DNA of 64,000 nucleotides from Acidimicrobiales bacterium (GTDB lineage: Bacteria > Actinomycetota > Acidimicrobiia > Acidimicrobiales > MedAcidi-G1), in NCBI GenBank assembly GCA_029577135.1, contig JARQPW010000003.1, positions 1-64,000 on the forward strand, written 5' to 3'. Numbering within the stretch: the stretch's first letter is position 1; every line of letters starts with the position of its first letter. Positions 16,555-24,579 of the stretch are shown one piece after another. Under the pieces are notes generated by a model. It did not search any database, was not told the origin of the DNA, and saw nothing but the letters and a program-made list of their open reading frames with translations. The position numbers and the translations under genes were made by a program.

Positions 16555-18060
16555 TCAGGTGCGGGCCTGGTAGCGGGTTCTCGGGCCGGCGGAGTGCTTG
16601 TTGAGGCGCTTCGACAGGTGCAGCCCCTCGAGGATCAACTCGACGGCGCTGGCGACCACGGCCGGGCCGCTGTCGTCCTCGTCGGCGAGCAGGGCGTCGA
16701 TGGCCGACTGCAGCGCCGGGATCTCGTCGGCCACCAGCACCGCGTAGGCGGCCGACCCCATGTCCTCGCCGGTCGAGACGCCCTCGTGCTCGTCGAAAGC
16801 CTCGACGATCGCCCGGTGCGTCCCACCGGGCACCTGCTCCCGGAACACCGACAGCACCGCCGACGCCACGATGCGCTGGAGGATCTCGGCGTCGCGGTCC
16901 TCGTCGAGGCTCTCGACCTCGACCTTGCCCGACATCGAGGCGGCCACCGCGTCGAGGTCGGACACCCGCGGCACCGCCACCACCTCCTCGGTCCGCAGCG
17001 CCCGGCGGACGGCATTGGCCACGACCGCCTCCAGGTTCGTGACGCTCAGCCGCACCGACACGCCCGACCGCTGGTTGAGGTGCGGGCTGCGACGGGCCTC
17101 CTGGCTGATCGTGGCCACCACCCGTGCCATGAAGTCGGGCACGACGACGGTGAGGTCGGCCACGGTCGGGACCGTCGCCTCCTGCTCGACGATGTCCATC
17201 TCGACCTCGACGTCGAACGGATAGTGGGTACGGATCTGCGAGCCGAAACGGTCCTTGAGCGGCGTGATGATGCGGCCCCGGTTCGTGTAGTCCTCGGGGT
17301 TCGCCGAGGCGAACATGACCACATCGAGCGGCAGGCGGATCTTGTAGCCCCGGATCTGGACGTCGCGCTCCTCGAGCACGTTGAGCAGGCCCACCTGGAT
17401 CCGCTCCGCCAGGTCGGGCAGCTCGTTGATGGCGAAGATGCCCCGGTTGGTGCGCGGCACCAGCCCGTAGTGGAGGGTGAGCTCATCGGACAGGTAGCGG
17501 CCCTCGGCGACCTTGATGGGATCGACCTCGCCGATCAGGTCGGCGATCGACGTGTCGGGCGTGGCCAGCTTCTCGCCGTAGCGGTCGTCACGGTGCACCC
17601 AGTCGAGCGGCGTGTCGTCGCCGTACTCGGCGAGCAGGTCGCGCGCGTGGCGAGACACCGGGTTGTACGGATCGTCGTTGATCTCGGAGCCGGCCACGAT
17701 CGGCATCCACTCGTCGAGCAGGCCGGTCAGGCTGCGGATGAGACGGGTCTTGGCCTGGCCCCGCTCACCCAGGAAGATCACGTCGTGGCCCGCCAACAGG
17801 GCATTCTCGAGCTGCGGCAGGACGGTGTTCTCAAAACCCAGCACCTCGGGGAACAGCGGCTCGCCCGCCCGGATGCGGGCCACGGCGTTGCGCTGCAGTT
17901 CCTCCTTGACCGGCACCGACTCCCAACCGGTCGCCCGGAGCCCACCGATGGTGGTGGGCTGCGTCGTTGCGGCACGTACGGCGTTCAGGCCCCTGAAAGC
18001 GGCGAGGAACTTCGCCGAGGCACCGCCCCGGACTTTGCCGGCGGTCATGGGGCGCGTCAC
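16555..18060 (-). CDS. MoxR/magnesium-chelatase-like AAA+ ATPase
   Basis: 501 residues. AAA+ elements: Walker A-like GERGQAKTR, Walker B AINELPDL, sensor region ANPEDYTNRGRIITPLKDRF, typical of the ChlI/MoxR branch. These ATPases remodel partners through VWA-domain proteins and are used for metal insertion or complex maturation; the VWA protein at 10068-12077 is the obvious candidate. The C-terminal third is a helical lid. Start GTG at 18060 has TAGCGT six bases upstream; an ATG four codons later (18048) is a second choice. Confidence 0.85.
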   Translation of the reverse strand: MTRPMTAGKVRGGASAKFLAAFRGLNAVRAATTQPTTIGGLRATGWESVPVKEELQRNAVARIRAGEPLFPEVLGFENTVLPQLENALLAGHDVIFLGERGQAKTRLIRSLTGLLDEWMPIVAGSEINDDPYNPVSRHARDLLAEYGDDTPLDWVHRDDRYGEKLATPDTSIADLIGEVDPIKVAEGRYLSDELTLHYGLVPRTNRGIFAINELPDLAERIQVGLLNVLEERDVQIRGYKIRLPLDVVMFASANPEDYTNRGRIITPLKDRFGSQIRTHYPFDVEVEMDIVEQEATVPTVADLTVVVPDFMARVVATISQEARRSPHLNQRSGVSVRLSVTNLEAVVANAVRRALRTEEVVAVPRVSDLDAVAASMSGKVEVESLDEDRDAEILQRIVASAVLSVFREQVPGGTHRAIVEAFDEHEGVSTGEDMGSAAYAVLVADEIPALQSAIDALLADEDDSGPAVVASAVELILEGLHLSKRLNKHSAGPRTRYQART

Positions 18061-18066
18061 GACCGC

Positions 18067-18072
18067 ACGCTA
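18067..18072 (-). promoter_or_regulatory. -10 hexamer of a leaderless transcript (MoxR gene)
   Basis: TAGCGT on the reverse strand, six bases before the GTG at 18060. Confidence 0.5.
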
Positions 18073-18124
18073 CATAAACCTGTTCGCCACTACCAGCCGC
18101 GGGTGGGCCGGGCTGCACGGCCGG

Positions 18125-18130
18125 TACGGT
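18125..18130 (+). promoter_or_regulatory. -10 hexamer for the GH2-like gene
   Basis: TACGGT eight bases before the ATG at 18139; it fixes this start and separates the gene from the long open frame that runs in from upstream. Confidence 0.5.
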
Positions 18131-18138
18131 CCCCGCCG

Positions 18139-20223
18139 ATGGAACTGACCGGGCCCTGGCACGCCCACCCCGCCGACAACGCCCTCAGGCGCACCTTCCC
18201 GGACGACGACCTCGACGACGGCGGCTGGCCCGAGGTCCCGGTGCCCGGGCACTGGCGCCGGCACCCCGACTTCGCCGACGAGGACGGACCGCTGCTGTAC
18301 CGCACCCGGTTCGAGGCCGAGGCACCCGACGAGGGCCGCCGCACGTGGCTGGAACTGGACGGCGTCTTCACCCTCGGGGACGTCTGGCTGGACAACTCCT
18401 ACCTCGGCGCCACCGAGGGATACTTCTTCACCCACGCCCTCGAGGTCACGCACCAACTCCGGAACCGAACCGAGCACCTGCTGGCCGTCGAGGTCACCAG
18501 CCCGCCGACCCTGGGACGCTCCGGGCAGCGCACCCTGACCGGCGCCGCCCAGGGCGCCTGGAACCCCGGCGGCATCTGGCAGCCGGTGCGCCTCCGGGAG
18601 ACCGGTCCCGTGCCATTCCGCTACGTCCGGGTCGTTTGCACCGATGCCTCCCCGACCGTCGCCACGCTGGCCCTGCGCGCCGTCGTCGACACCGACCGGC
18701 CACGCGAGGTTGTCTTCCACACGACCGTGCTTGGCGTCGACCACCGCCACCAACAGCCCCTGGCCGCCGGCGAGAACCGCGTCGAGTGGACCGTGCGGGT
18801 GCCCCGACCCCGGCTGTGGTGGCCGTACGAACTCGGCGACCAGCCCCTGTTCGACGTGACCCTCACCGTCACCACCGAGGACAGCGTGGTGAGCGACCGG
18901 GCCACCCGCCGCATCGGGTTCCGCTCGATCCGGATGCGCGACCACCTCTGGCGGATCAACGGCGAGCGGCTGTTCCTGCGCGGCGCCATCGTCCCTCCGC
19001 TGCGCCGCGACCTGGCCGATGTCACCCCCGAATCCGCCGCCGCCGACGTGGCCCTCGCCCGCCACACCGGCCTCAACCTGCTGCGCGTCGCCGCCCATGT
19101 CTCGCACCCGGCCCTCTACGACGCCGCCGACGAGGCCGGGATGCTCGTCTGGCAGGACCTGCCGCTGCGGGGCGAGTACCACCGCTCGGTCCGCGGCCAG
19201 GCCATGCGCCAGGCCCGCGAGATGGTCGACCTCCTCGGCCACCACCCCTCGGTCGTCGTCTGGTGCGGCCACGACGCCCCCGACCCCGTCGACACCACCC
19301 GCCCGGCGCCGAGCCTGCTCGAGCAGCAGCGGCCCAACTGGAACCGCACCGTGCTCGACCGCTCGGTCCGACGGGCACTGCGCCGTGCCGACCCCTCCCG
19401 CCCGGTCGTCGCCCACACCGGCGTGCTCCCGAGCCCGCCCGTCGTCGAGGACGCCGCCGCCCACCTCCGGTTCGGCTGGTACGGCGGCCGTGCCGACGAC
19501 CTGGCCGAGCTCCTGCGCCGCTCCTCCCGGGCGGGCGGGTTCGTGGCGGCCTTCGGCGCCCACTCGGTGCCCGACATCGACCCGGAGCTCCTGGGCCTCG
19601 ACCCCGACCGGTGGCCACTGCCCGACTGGAGCCGGCTCACCGGCGACCCCGACGGCGAACTCGAGGTCCTGCTGGGGCTCTTCCCCCCGGACGACCACGC
19701 CGACCTCGCCACCTGGGCCGACGCCACCCGCCTCCACCAGGCCGAGGTGCTACGCCTCCAGGTCGAGGCCTTGCGGCGCCGCAAGTACCGGCCCTGCGGG
19801 GGGTTCGCCATCGACCGCCTGTTCGACGGCGAACCGTGCGTCAGCGGCTCGCTCCTCGACCACGACCGGCGGCCCAAGCCGGCCCACGCCGCCGCCACCG
19901 CCGCCTGCACCACGACGATCGTCGTCGCCGACCCGCTGCCCGCCCGCCTCCGCGGGGGCGCCACGCTGCTCACCGACGTCGCCGTCGTCCACGACGGGCG
20001 GGAGGCCCTCGGCACCACACGTGTCGATGCGATCCTCGAGATCGCCGGCGACACCCTCACCTGGGCCTGGGAGGGCGACGTCGGAGCCGACTCGTCCGTC
20101 CACGTGGGTCGCATCGAGTGGCCGCTCGGAAATGCACAGGGGGACGTCGTACTCGCACTGGTACTTTCGGCAGGCGGCGTCAGCGCCGCCAACCGGTACA
20201 CCTCCACCGTCGCGGGCGTCTGA
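18139..20223 (+). CDS. Glycoside hydrolase family 2-like protein without catalytic glutamates
   Basis: 694 residues in the GH2/beta-mannosidase order: jelly-roll sugar-binding domain (WLELDGVFTLGDVWLDN), immunoglobulin-like domain (residues about 160-265), then a TIM barrel (INGERLFLRGAIVPP; HPALYDAADEAGMLVWQDLP). In active enzymes the acid/base motif is W-C-G-N-N-E; here it is W-C-G-H-D-A (375-380). The nucleophile S-E-F-G reads A-A-F-G (470-473). Both catalytic Glu are Ala, so hydrolysis is not expected. It may bind glycans or act as a scaffold. A hairpin plus T-run at 20250-20270 closes the gene. Confidence 0.75.
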   Translation: MELTGPWHAHPADNALRRTFPDDDLDDGGWPEVPVPGHWRRHPDFADEDGPLLYRTRFEAEAPDEGRRTWLELDGVFTLGDVWLDNSYLGATEGYFFTHALEVTHQLRNRTEHLLAVEVTSPPTLGRSGQRTLTGAAQGAWNPGGIWQPVRLRETGPVPFRYVRVVCTDASPTVATLALRAVVDTDRPREVVFHTTVLGVDHRHQQPLAAGENRVEWTVRVPRPRLWWPYELGDQPLFDVTLTVTTEDSVVSDRATRRIGFRSIRMRDHLWRINGERLFLRGAIVPPLRRDLADVTPESAAADVALARHTGLNLLRVAAHVSHPALYDAADEAGMLVWQDLPLRGEYHRSVRGQAMRQAREMVDLLGHHPSVVVWCGHDAPDPVDTTRPAPSLLEQQRPNWNRTVLDRSVRRALRRADPSRPVVAHTGVLPSPPVVEDAAAHLRFGWYGGRADDLAELLRRSSRAGGFVAAFGAHSVPDIDPELLGLDPDRWPLPDWSRLTGDPDGELEVLLGLFPPDDHADLATWADATRLHQAEVLRLQVEALRRRKYRPCGGFAIDRLFDGEPCVSGSLLDHDRRPKPAHAAATAACTTTIVVADPLPARLRGGATLLTDVAVVHDGREALGTTRVDAILEIAGDTLTWAWEGDVGADSSVHVGRIEWPLGNAQGDVVLALVLSAGGVSAANRYTSTVAGV

Positions 20224-20249
20224 CACCCCGGCGCCAACAGGTGGCTTAC

Positions 20250-20270
20250 CCCCGACGGGGCCGTTTTTTT
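20250..20270 (+). terminator. Possible intrinsic terminator after the GH2-like gene
   Basis: A short hairpin (CCCC-gac-GGGG, 20250-20260) is followed by seven T at 20264-20270. T-runs are rare in this GC-rich sequence, which makes it believable although the stem is short. Confidence 0.45.
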
Positions 20271-20315
20271 CTCGTCAGCGCCGGACGACCCGGCAACCGC
20301 GATCTGGAGGAATCC

Positions 20316-20615
20316 ATGGCACAGACCACCGGCGAGCGCTACCGCGTCGCCCCGGTCCACCACCGCGGCAGGGAATGGCCGTTCCCGCTGAACCTCTACC
20401 AGACCTCCGTCGGCCGCAAGTGGGTGATGGCACTCACCGGCATCGGGCTGATCGGCTTCGTCCTGGCCCACATGGTCGGCAACCTGCACGTGTACAAGGG
20501 CCCGGCCCGAATGCACGAATACGCCGATGGTGCCAAGCGACTCGGCGTAGTCGCGGTTCATCAGCGCGATGAAATCGGATCTCCTTCAGGGCTGAGAGCA
20601 GCCCGGTTTGGTTGA
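20316..20615 (+). pseudogene. sdhC: Truncated succinate dehydrogenase cytochrome b subunit (canonical SdhC)
   Basis: The first 75 or so residues are a normal SdhC of the cytochrome b558 type: LNLYQTSVGRKWVMALTG, first membrane helix with HMVGNLHVY, and GPARMHEYADGAKRLG. The reading then changes to VVAVHQRDEIGSPSG and stops at residue 99, where the family continues with four more helices to about 220 residues. The ATG at 20316 has an ideal GGAGG five bases upstream. So the 5' end of a native sdh operon survives, but the rest was lost when the different sdh genes that follow replaced it. The product cannot hold heme or quinone. Confidence 0.8.
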
Positions 20616-20696
20616 GCATTCCCTTCTTGGCCCACATAGGATCCTCTGTCCTATGGCGGAAGTGTCTCAAGAACAAGAAAGTTTCTCCGGCCAAGC
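20543..20696. other. Junction between broken sdhC and the incoming sdh operon
   Basis: From about 20543 the sdhC homology ends and the base composition drops. The stretch to the next gene has no recognisable product on either strand; no inverted repeats, target duplication or transposase were seen. I read it as the scar of recombination. Confidence 0.45.
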
Positions 20697-21494
20697 GTGG
20701 TACGCCAGATGACGGCGGTGACGGAGACACCGGTCGACATCCGCACCGGCAGTCGATGGCTTGACACCCTGAGAACGGATCGTTGGTGGGTGGAGCCTCT
20801 CGTCACCGTCGGCGTCCTCTCGGCCTTCGTCGTGTATGGCACGTTTGTAGCCTTCGTCAACACGGACTACTTCGTGGACCCGTATCTTTCCCCCTTCTTC
20901 TCACCATGCCTGGCGTCGAACTGTGAGGAGGCGACCTGGGACCTCTTCGGCACTCACTGGGGCTTCTCCCCCGCCCTTCTGATCCTCCCCTTCCCGCTCG
21001 GGTTTCGCCTGACCTGCTACTACTACCGAAAGGCCTACTACCGGTCGTTTCTATGGTCCCCGCCAGCCTGCGCGGTCAGTGACTTCCGCTCCTCCTACAC
21101 CGGTGAGACGAAGTTCCCGCTGATTCTCCAGAACGTCCACCGCTACTTCTTCTTTCTGGCCCTGCCCTTCCCGATCATCCTGCTCTACGACGCTCTCCGG
21201 GCGTTCCGGTTCGAAGGGGAGTTCGGGATGGGCCTCGGCACGTTGATCCTGCTCGCCAATGCGGTGCTGCTGGGCTTGTACACGCTGTCCTGCCACTCTT
21301 GCCGTCATCTGGTCGGTGGAGGAATCAACCTGCTTTCCCAAGCGCCGATCCGCCGTCGTCTTTGGGGCGTGTCGACAAGGTTGAACGCCCGGCACATGCA
21401 GTACGCGTGGGTCAGCCTCTTCGGCGTCCTGATCGCCGACCTTTATGTTCGACTCCTCGCCAACGGCGTGTTCAGCGACCCGAGATTCTTCTGA
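20697..21494 (+). CDS. Membrane anchor subunit of an Sdh1-type succinate dehydrogenase
   Basis: 265 residues with about five membrane helices (near 33-52, 89-107, 149-167, 180-198, 237-255). It is unlike ordinary SdhC/D and matches the plan of the mycobacterial Sdh1 anchor (Rv0249c type). A cluster of ligands C-H-S-C-R-H lies at residues 199-204, and a second Cys pair at 71 and 76. In mycobacterial Sdh1 a Rieske-type [2Fe-2S] centre replaces heme in the membrane; this motif could serve that role (inference). Start is GTG at 20697 or ATG at 20709; neither has a clear ribosome site. The stop overlaps the sdhA start (TGATG). Lower GC than the flanks. Confidence 0.78.
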   Translation: MVRQMTAVTETPVDIRTGSRWLDTLRTDRWWVEPLVTVGVLSAFVVYGTFVAFVNTDYFVDPYLSPFFSPCLASNCEEATWDLFGTHWGFSPALLILPFPLGFRLTCYYYRKAYYRSFLWSPPACAVSDFRSSYTGETKFPLILQNVHRYFFFLALPFPIILLYDALRAFRFEGEFGMGLGTLILLANAVLLGLYTLSCHSCRHLVGGGINLLSQAPIRRRLWGVSTRLNARHMQYAWVSLFGVLIADLYVRLLANGVFSDPRFF

Positions 21495-23290
21495 TGGCAG
21501 ATTTCGAGACTCACCAGTACGACGTCGTTGTGGTTGGTGCGGGCGGCGCAGGACTCCGTGCGGCAATCGAGGCATCGGCCGAGGGAGCGCGTACCGCGCT
21601 GGTCTGCAAATCGTTGTTGGGCAAGGCCCATACCGTCATGGCGGAGGGCGGCATCGCGGCGGCTATGGGCAACGTGTACCCGGAGGACAACTGGAAGGTC
21701 CACTTCCGGGACACCATGCGCGGCGGGAAGATGATGAATGACTGGCGGATGGCACAGATCCATGCCCAGGAAGCTCCGGAGCGGGTCCATGAACTGGAGA
21801 GGTGGGGTGCCCTCTTCGACCGAACGGATGACGGCCGGATCCTCCAACGGGATTTTGGCGGCCACCGTTACGCAAGGCTTGCTCACGTCGGGGACCGAAC
21901 GGGACTCGAGATGATCCGCACCCTCCAGAACAATGCGGTACACCGGGGAATTGACGTATTCATGGAGTGCACGATCACCAGGCTCCTGACCTCGGAGGCC
22001 GGAATCTCTGGCGCGTTCGGTTACTGGCGCGAGTCGGGCCGTTTCGTGGCCTTCAGCGCCCCGGCGGTCGTTCTGGCAACCGGAGGAATCGGCAAAGCAT
22101 TCAAGGTCACCTCGAACTCGTGGGAGTACACGGGCGATGGGCACTTTCTGGCCCTCACCGTAGGCGCCGACCTGATCGACATGGAGTTCGTCCAGTTCCA
22201 CCCGACCGGTATGGTCTGGCCCCCGTCGGTGCGGGGGATTCTTGTTACCGAGGGGGTACGGGGAGACGGTGGGGTCCTGAGGAACTCGTTGGGCGACCGC
22301 TTCATGTTCGAATACATCCCAGAGATGTTCCGAACGGAGACGGCAGAGACCGAGGAAGAGGCGGATCGGTGGTATACGGACAAGAAGAATGCACGTCGGA
22401 CCCCTGACTTGCTCCCGCGCGATGAGGTGGCTCGAGCAATCAACTCTGAGGTCAAGGCCGGTCGCGGCTCGCCCCATGGCGGCGTGTTTCTCGACATCTC
22501 GAGCCGAAGGGACGCCGACTACATTCGACGACGACTGCCATCGATGTACCACCAGTTCAAGGAATTGGCCGACATCGACATCACGACCGCACCCATGGAG
22601 GTGGGTCCCACCTGTCATTACATGATGGGTGGCGTACGTGTGGATCCTGAGACCCAGCAGTCGACCGTTCCCGGACTGTTCGCGGCCGGCGAGGTGGCGG
22701 GAGGCATGCACGGTGCCAACCGCCTGGGTGGGAACTCGCTGTCGGATCTCGTTGTTTTCGGGATGCTCGCCGGGCGGCATGCCGCCGAGCACTCGACTGC
22801 ATCGGGAAGCCCGGCTCCGGTCCCGGAGGAGGTGTTGGACGGTCATGCTGAAGAGGCCCTGGCACCGTTCAACGAACACGGGGAGGAGAACCCTTACTCG
22901 ATCCAGAACGACCTCCAGGAGTGCATGAGCAGTCTCGTCGGCATCATCAGAACGGAGTCCGAGATGCTGGAGGCGCTGGACCGTCTCAAGGTGTTCAAGG
23001 AACGGTTGGCTCGGGTGCATGTGGAAGGCCACCGCCAGTACAACCCGGGCTGGCATCTAGCTCTCGATCTCAGGTCTTTGCTAACGGTGTCCGAGTGCAT
23101 CGCCCGCGCCGCTCTCGAAAGGCAGGAGAGTCGTGGCGCCCAGACCCGCGACGATTTTCCGACCACCGACGACCAATGGGGCAAGCGGCGGGTCGTCATC
23201 CGCCAGCAGGACGGGGAGGTGGTGGTCTCTCAGGAACCCTTGTCGGAGATGCCCGAGGAACTTCGACAACTGGTGGAGGAGGAAGGATGA
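21494..23290 (+). CDS. sdhA: Succinate dehydrogenase flavoprotein subunit (Sdh1 type)
   Basis: 598 residues. FAD-binding N terminus VVVGAGGAGLRAAIEA, the HTVMAEGG block whose His carries covalent FAD in the family, substrate-site FHPTGMVWP, and GANRLGGNSLSD near the end of the capping region. It oxidises succinate to fumarate and passes electrons to SdhB. ATG at 21494 shares one base with the stop of the anchor gene; its own stop overlaps sdhB by ATGA. Length and order (anchor, A, B) fit the mycobacterial Sdh1 operon and not the canonical one whose sdhC remnant precedes it. DNA is visibly less GC-rich than neighbours. Confidence 0.93.
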   Translation: MADFETHQYDVVVVGAGGAGLRAAIEASAEGARTALVCKSLLGKAHTVMAEGGIAAAMGNVYPEDNWKVHFRDTMRGGKMMNDWRMAQIHAQEAPERVHELERWGALFDRTDDGRILQRDFGGHRYARLAHVGDRTGLEMIRTLQNNAVHRGIDVFMECTITRLLTSEAGISGAFGYWRESGRFVAFSAPAVVLATGGIGKAFKVTSNSWEYTGDGHFLALTVGADLIDMEFVQFHPTGMVWPPSVRGILVTEGVRGDGGVLRNSLGDRFMFEYIPEMFRTETAETEEEADRWYTDKKNARRTPDLLPRDEVARAINSEVKAGRGSPHGGVFLDISSRRDADYIRRRLPSMYHQFKELADIDITTAPMEVGPTCHYMMGGVRVDPETQQSTVPGLFAAGEVAGGMHGANRLGGNSLSDLVVFGMLAGRHAAEHSTASGSPAPVPEEVLDGHAEEALAPFNEHGEENPYSIQNDLQECMSSLVGIIRTESEMLEALDRLKVFKERLARVHVEGHRQYNPGWHLALDLRSLLTVSECIARAALERQESRGAQTRDDFPTTDDQWGKRRVVIRQQDGEVVVSQEPLSEMPEELRQLVEEEG

Positions 23291-24036
23291 GCGAGGCCGT
23301 GACCCTGCGGATCTGGCGTGGTGATGCAGAGGGCGGTGAGTTCCGCGAGTACCAGACCTCGACCAGCGAGGGTGAGGTGATCCTCGACGTCATTCACCGG
23401 ATCCAGGCTGAACAGGCGAACGACCTGGCGGTGCGTTGGAACTGTAAGGCCGGCAAGTGTGGATCCTGTAGCGCCGAGGTAGATGGCAAACCCTGCCTCC
23501 TGTGTATGACCCGAATGGATCTGTTCGAAACGGATGAGACGATCACCGTTGCCCCACTGAAAGCCTTCCCGGTGAGCCGGGATCTGGTCACCGACGTGTC
23601 GCTCAACTATGAACTAGCCAAGAAGGTGCCGCCGTTCAACCCGGTACCTCCTGAACCCGACGGCACGTACCGGATGCAGCAGATCGACATCGAACGCGTC
23701 CAGGAGTTCCACAAGTGCATCGAGTGCTTCCTCTGCCAGAACGTGTGCCATGTGATCAGGGACCACGACGACAACAAGAAGCACTTCGCCGGGCCCCGTC
23801 TGTTTATCCGAGTCGCGTCTCTCGACATGCATCCGCTAGACGCCACCGATAGGAAGGACCTGCTAGCCGACGAGTTGGGCTTGGGCATGTGCAACATTAC
23901 GAAATGCTGCACCGAGGTCTGCCCTGAGAACATCAGAATCACCGACAACGCGATCATTCCCCTCAAGGAACGCGTTGTCTCGAGGCGGTACGACCCGGTG
24001 GTCTGGCTGGGGAGGAAACTGCGGAGCAGGACCTGA
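23287..24036 (+). CDS. sdhB: Succinate dehydrogenase iron-sulfur subunit (Sdh1 type)
   Basis: 249 residues. The N-terminal ferredoxin domain binds [2Fe-2S] through CKAGKCGSC plus a later Cys (PCLLC). The C-terminal domain binds [4Fe-4S] and [3Fe-4S] through CIECFLCQNVC and CNITKCCTEVCPE. It carries electrons from the flavin to the membrane subunit. ATG overlaps the sdhA stop (ATGA). The same lower-GC composition and the same order as in mycobacterial Sdh1 show that the three genes arrived together. The composition change ends within the next few hundred bases. Confidence 0.93.
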   Translation: MSEAVTLRIWRGDAEGGEFREYQTSTSEGEVILDVIHRIQAEQANDLAVRWNCKAGKCGSCSAEVDGKPCLLCMTRMDLFETDETITVAPLKAFPVSRDLVTDVSLNYELAKKVPPFNPVPPEPDGTYRMQQIDIERVQEFHKCIECFLCQNVCHVIRDHDDNKKHFAGPRLFIRVASLDMHPLDATDRKDLLADELGLGMCNITKCCTEVCPENIRITDNAIIPLKERVVSRRYDPVVWLGRKLRSRT

Positions 24037-24528
24037 CCTGCCAGGGGTTGGAGGAACCTGCCTGCGACGGCCCCAACTTCGTATGGGAGCCTCGGATGTC
24101 GCCTCGTCTGCGACGGGGCCGACACTGCGCCCCTCCGTTGTCGCTTCGCGCTGGCCTCTGAGGGCCCTGTGTGGGCATGTCCTTCTGCGCATGACCGCAG
24201 GGGCTGGATGGCCTCCCACCCGGCGCGGCCCTGGAGGGAAGCCAGCGAACGCGAGCACGGTTGACGAAACAGGGCCACGGTGCGACAGCGACTGTGGTCA
24301 CTTCGCCCAAGGGTTGGGGGGCTGATCGACACGGTCTCATGTCGACGAGCGACGGGAGGCTGAACGTGCGATCCATCCGGTTCGAGGGACGCTGTCGAAC
24401 CCCGCCCAGCGGGTGAGCCCGAGGTCCCGGTACCGAGCCGGTCCCCTCACGTTCTCGCAACCGACGCCCTGCTGGGCCTTGGAGAACGGCTGACGCGAGA
24501 CGACCCGATACGGACCTTGACAACGAGC
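24037..24528. other. Gene-poor gap after the sdh operon
   Basis: No open frame here has recognisable homology or a good start on either strand. Local structure includes a hairpin with arms GGTTCGA (24379-24385) and TCGAACC (24395-24401), and a repeated CTGCGACGG near 24062 and 24107. It may hold remnants of the replaced sdhA/sdhB or of the donor flank, but I could not align either. No tRNA or known RNA was recognised. Confidence 0.4.
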
Positions 24529-24559
24529 GGCGCCCTTCCCATCCACCGGGTAGGGCGCC
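24529..24559. terminator. Hairpin terminator between sdhB and the hydrolase gene
   Basis: Perfect 8-base arms GGCGCCCT (24529-24536) and AGGGCGCC (24552-24559). No long T-run, as is usual for GC-rich actinobacteria. It can serve both converging transcripts. Confidence 0.55.
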
Positions 24560-24579
24560 GTTTCGCGTGTGCGCTCCCG

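Noticed and set aside
16192-18138. Open frame on the forward strand that runs into the GH2-like gene
   Set aside because: It is antisense to the ABC ATPase, the small membrane gene and the MoxR gene, all of which have clear motifs. The real GH2-like gene starts at 18139 with its own -10 hexamer.
18070-19737. 555-residue open frame antisense to the GH2-like gene
   Set aside because: Glycine/Val/Arg-rich text with no domain; typical antisense shadow in high-GC DNA.
21443-23056. 537-residue open frame antisense to sdhA
   Set aside because: SdhA motifs on the forward strand are unambiguous; the reverse reading has no recognisable pattern.
24379-24401. Possible tRNA remnant or attachment site (GGTTCGA ... 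TCGAACC)
   Set aside because: Only a T-loop-like hairpin; no acceptor or anticodon arm could be built around it.
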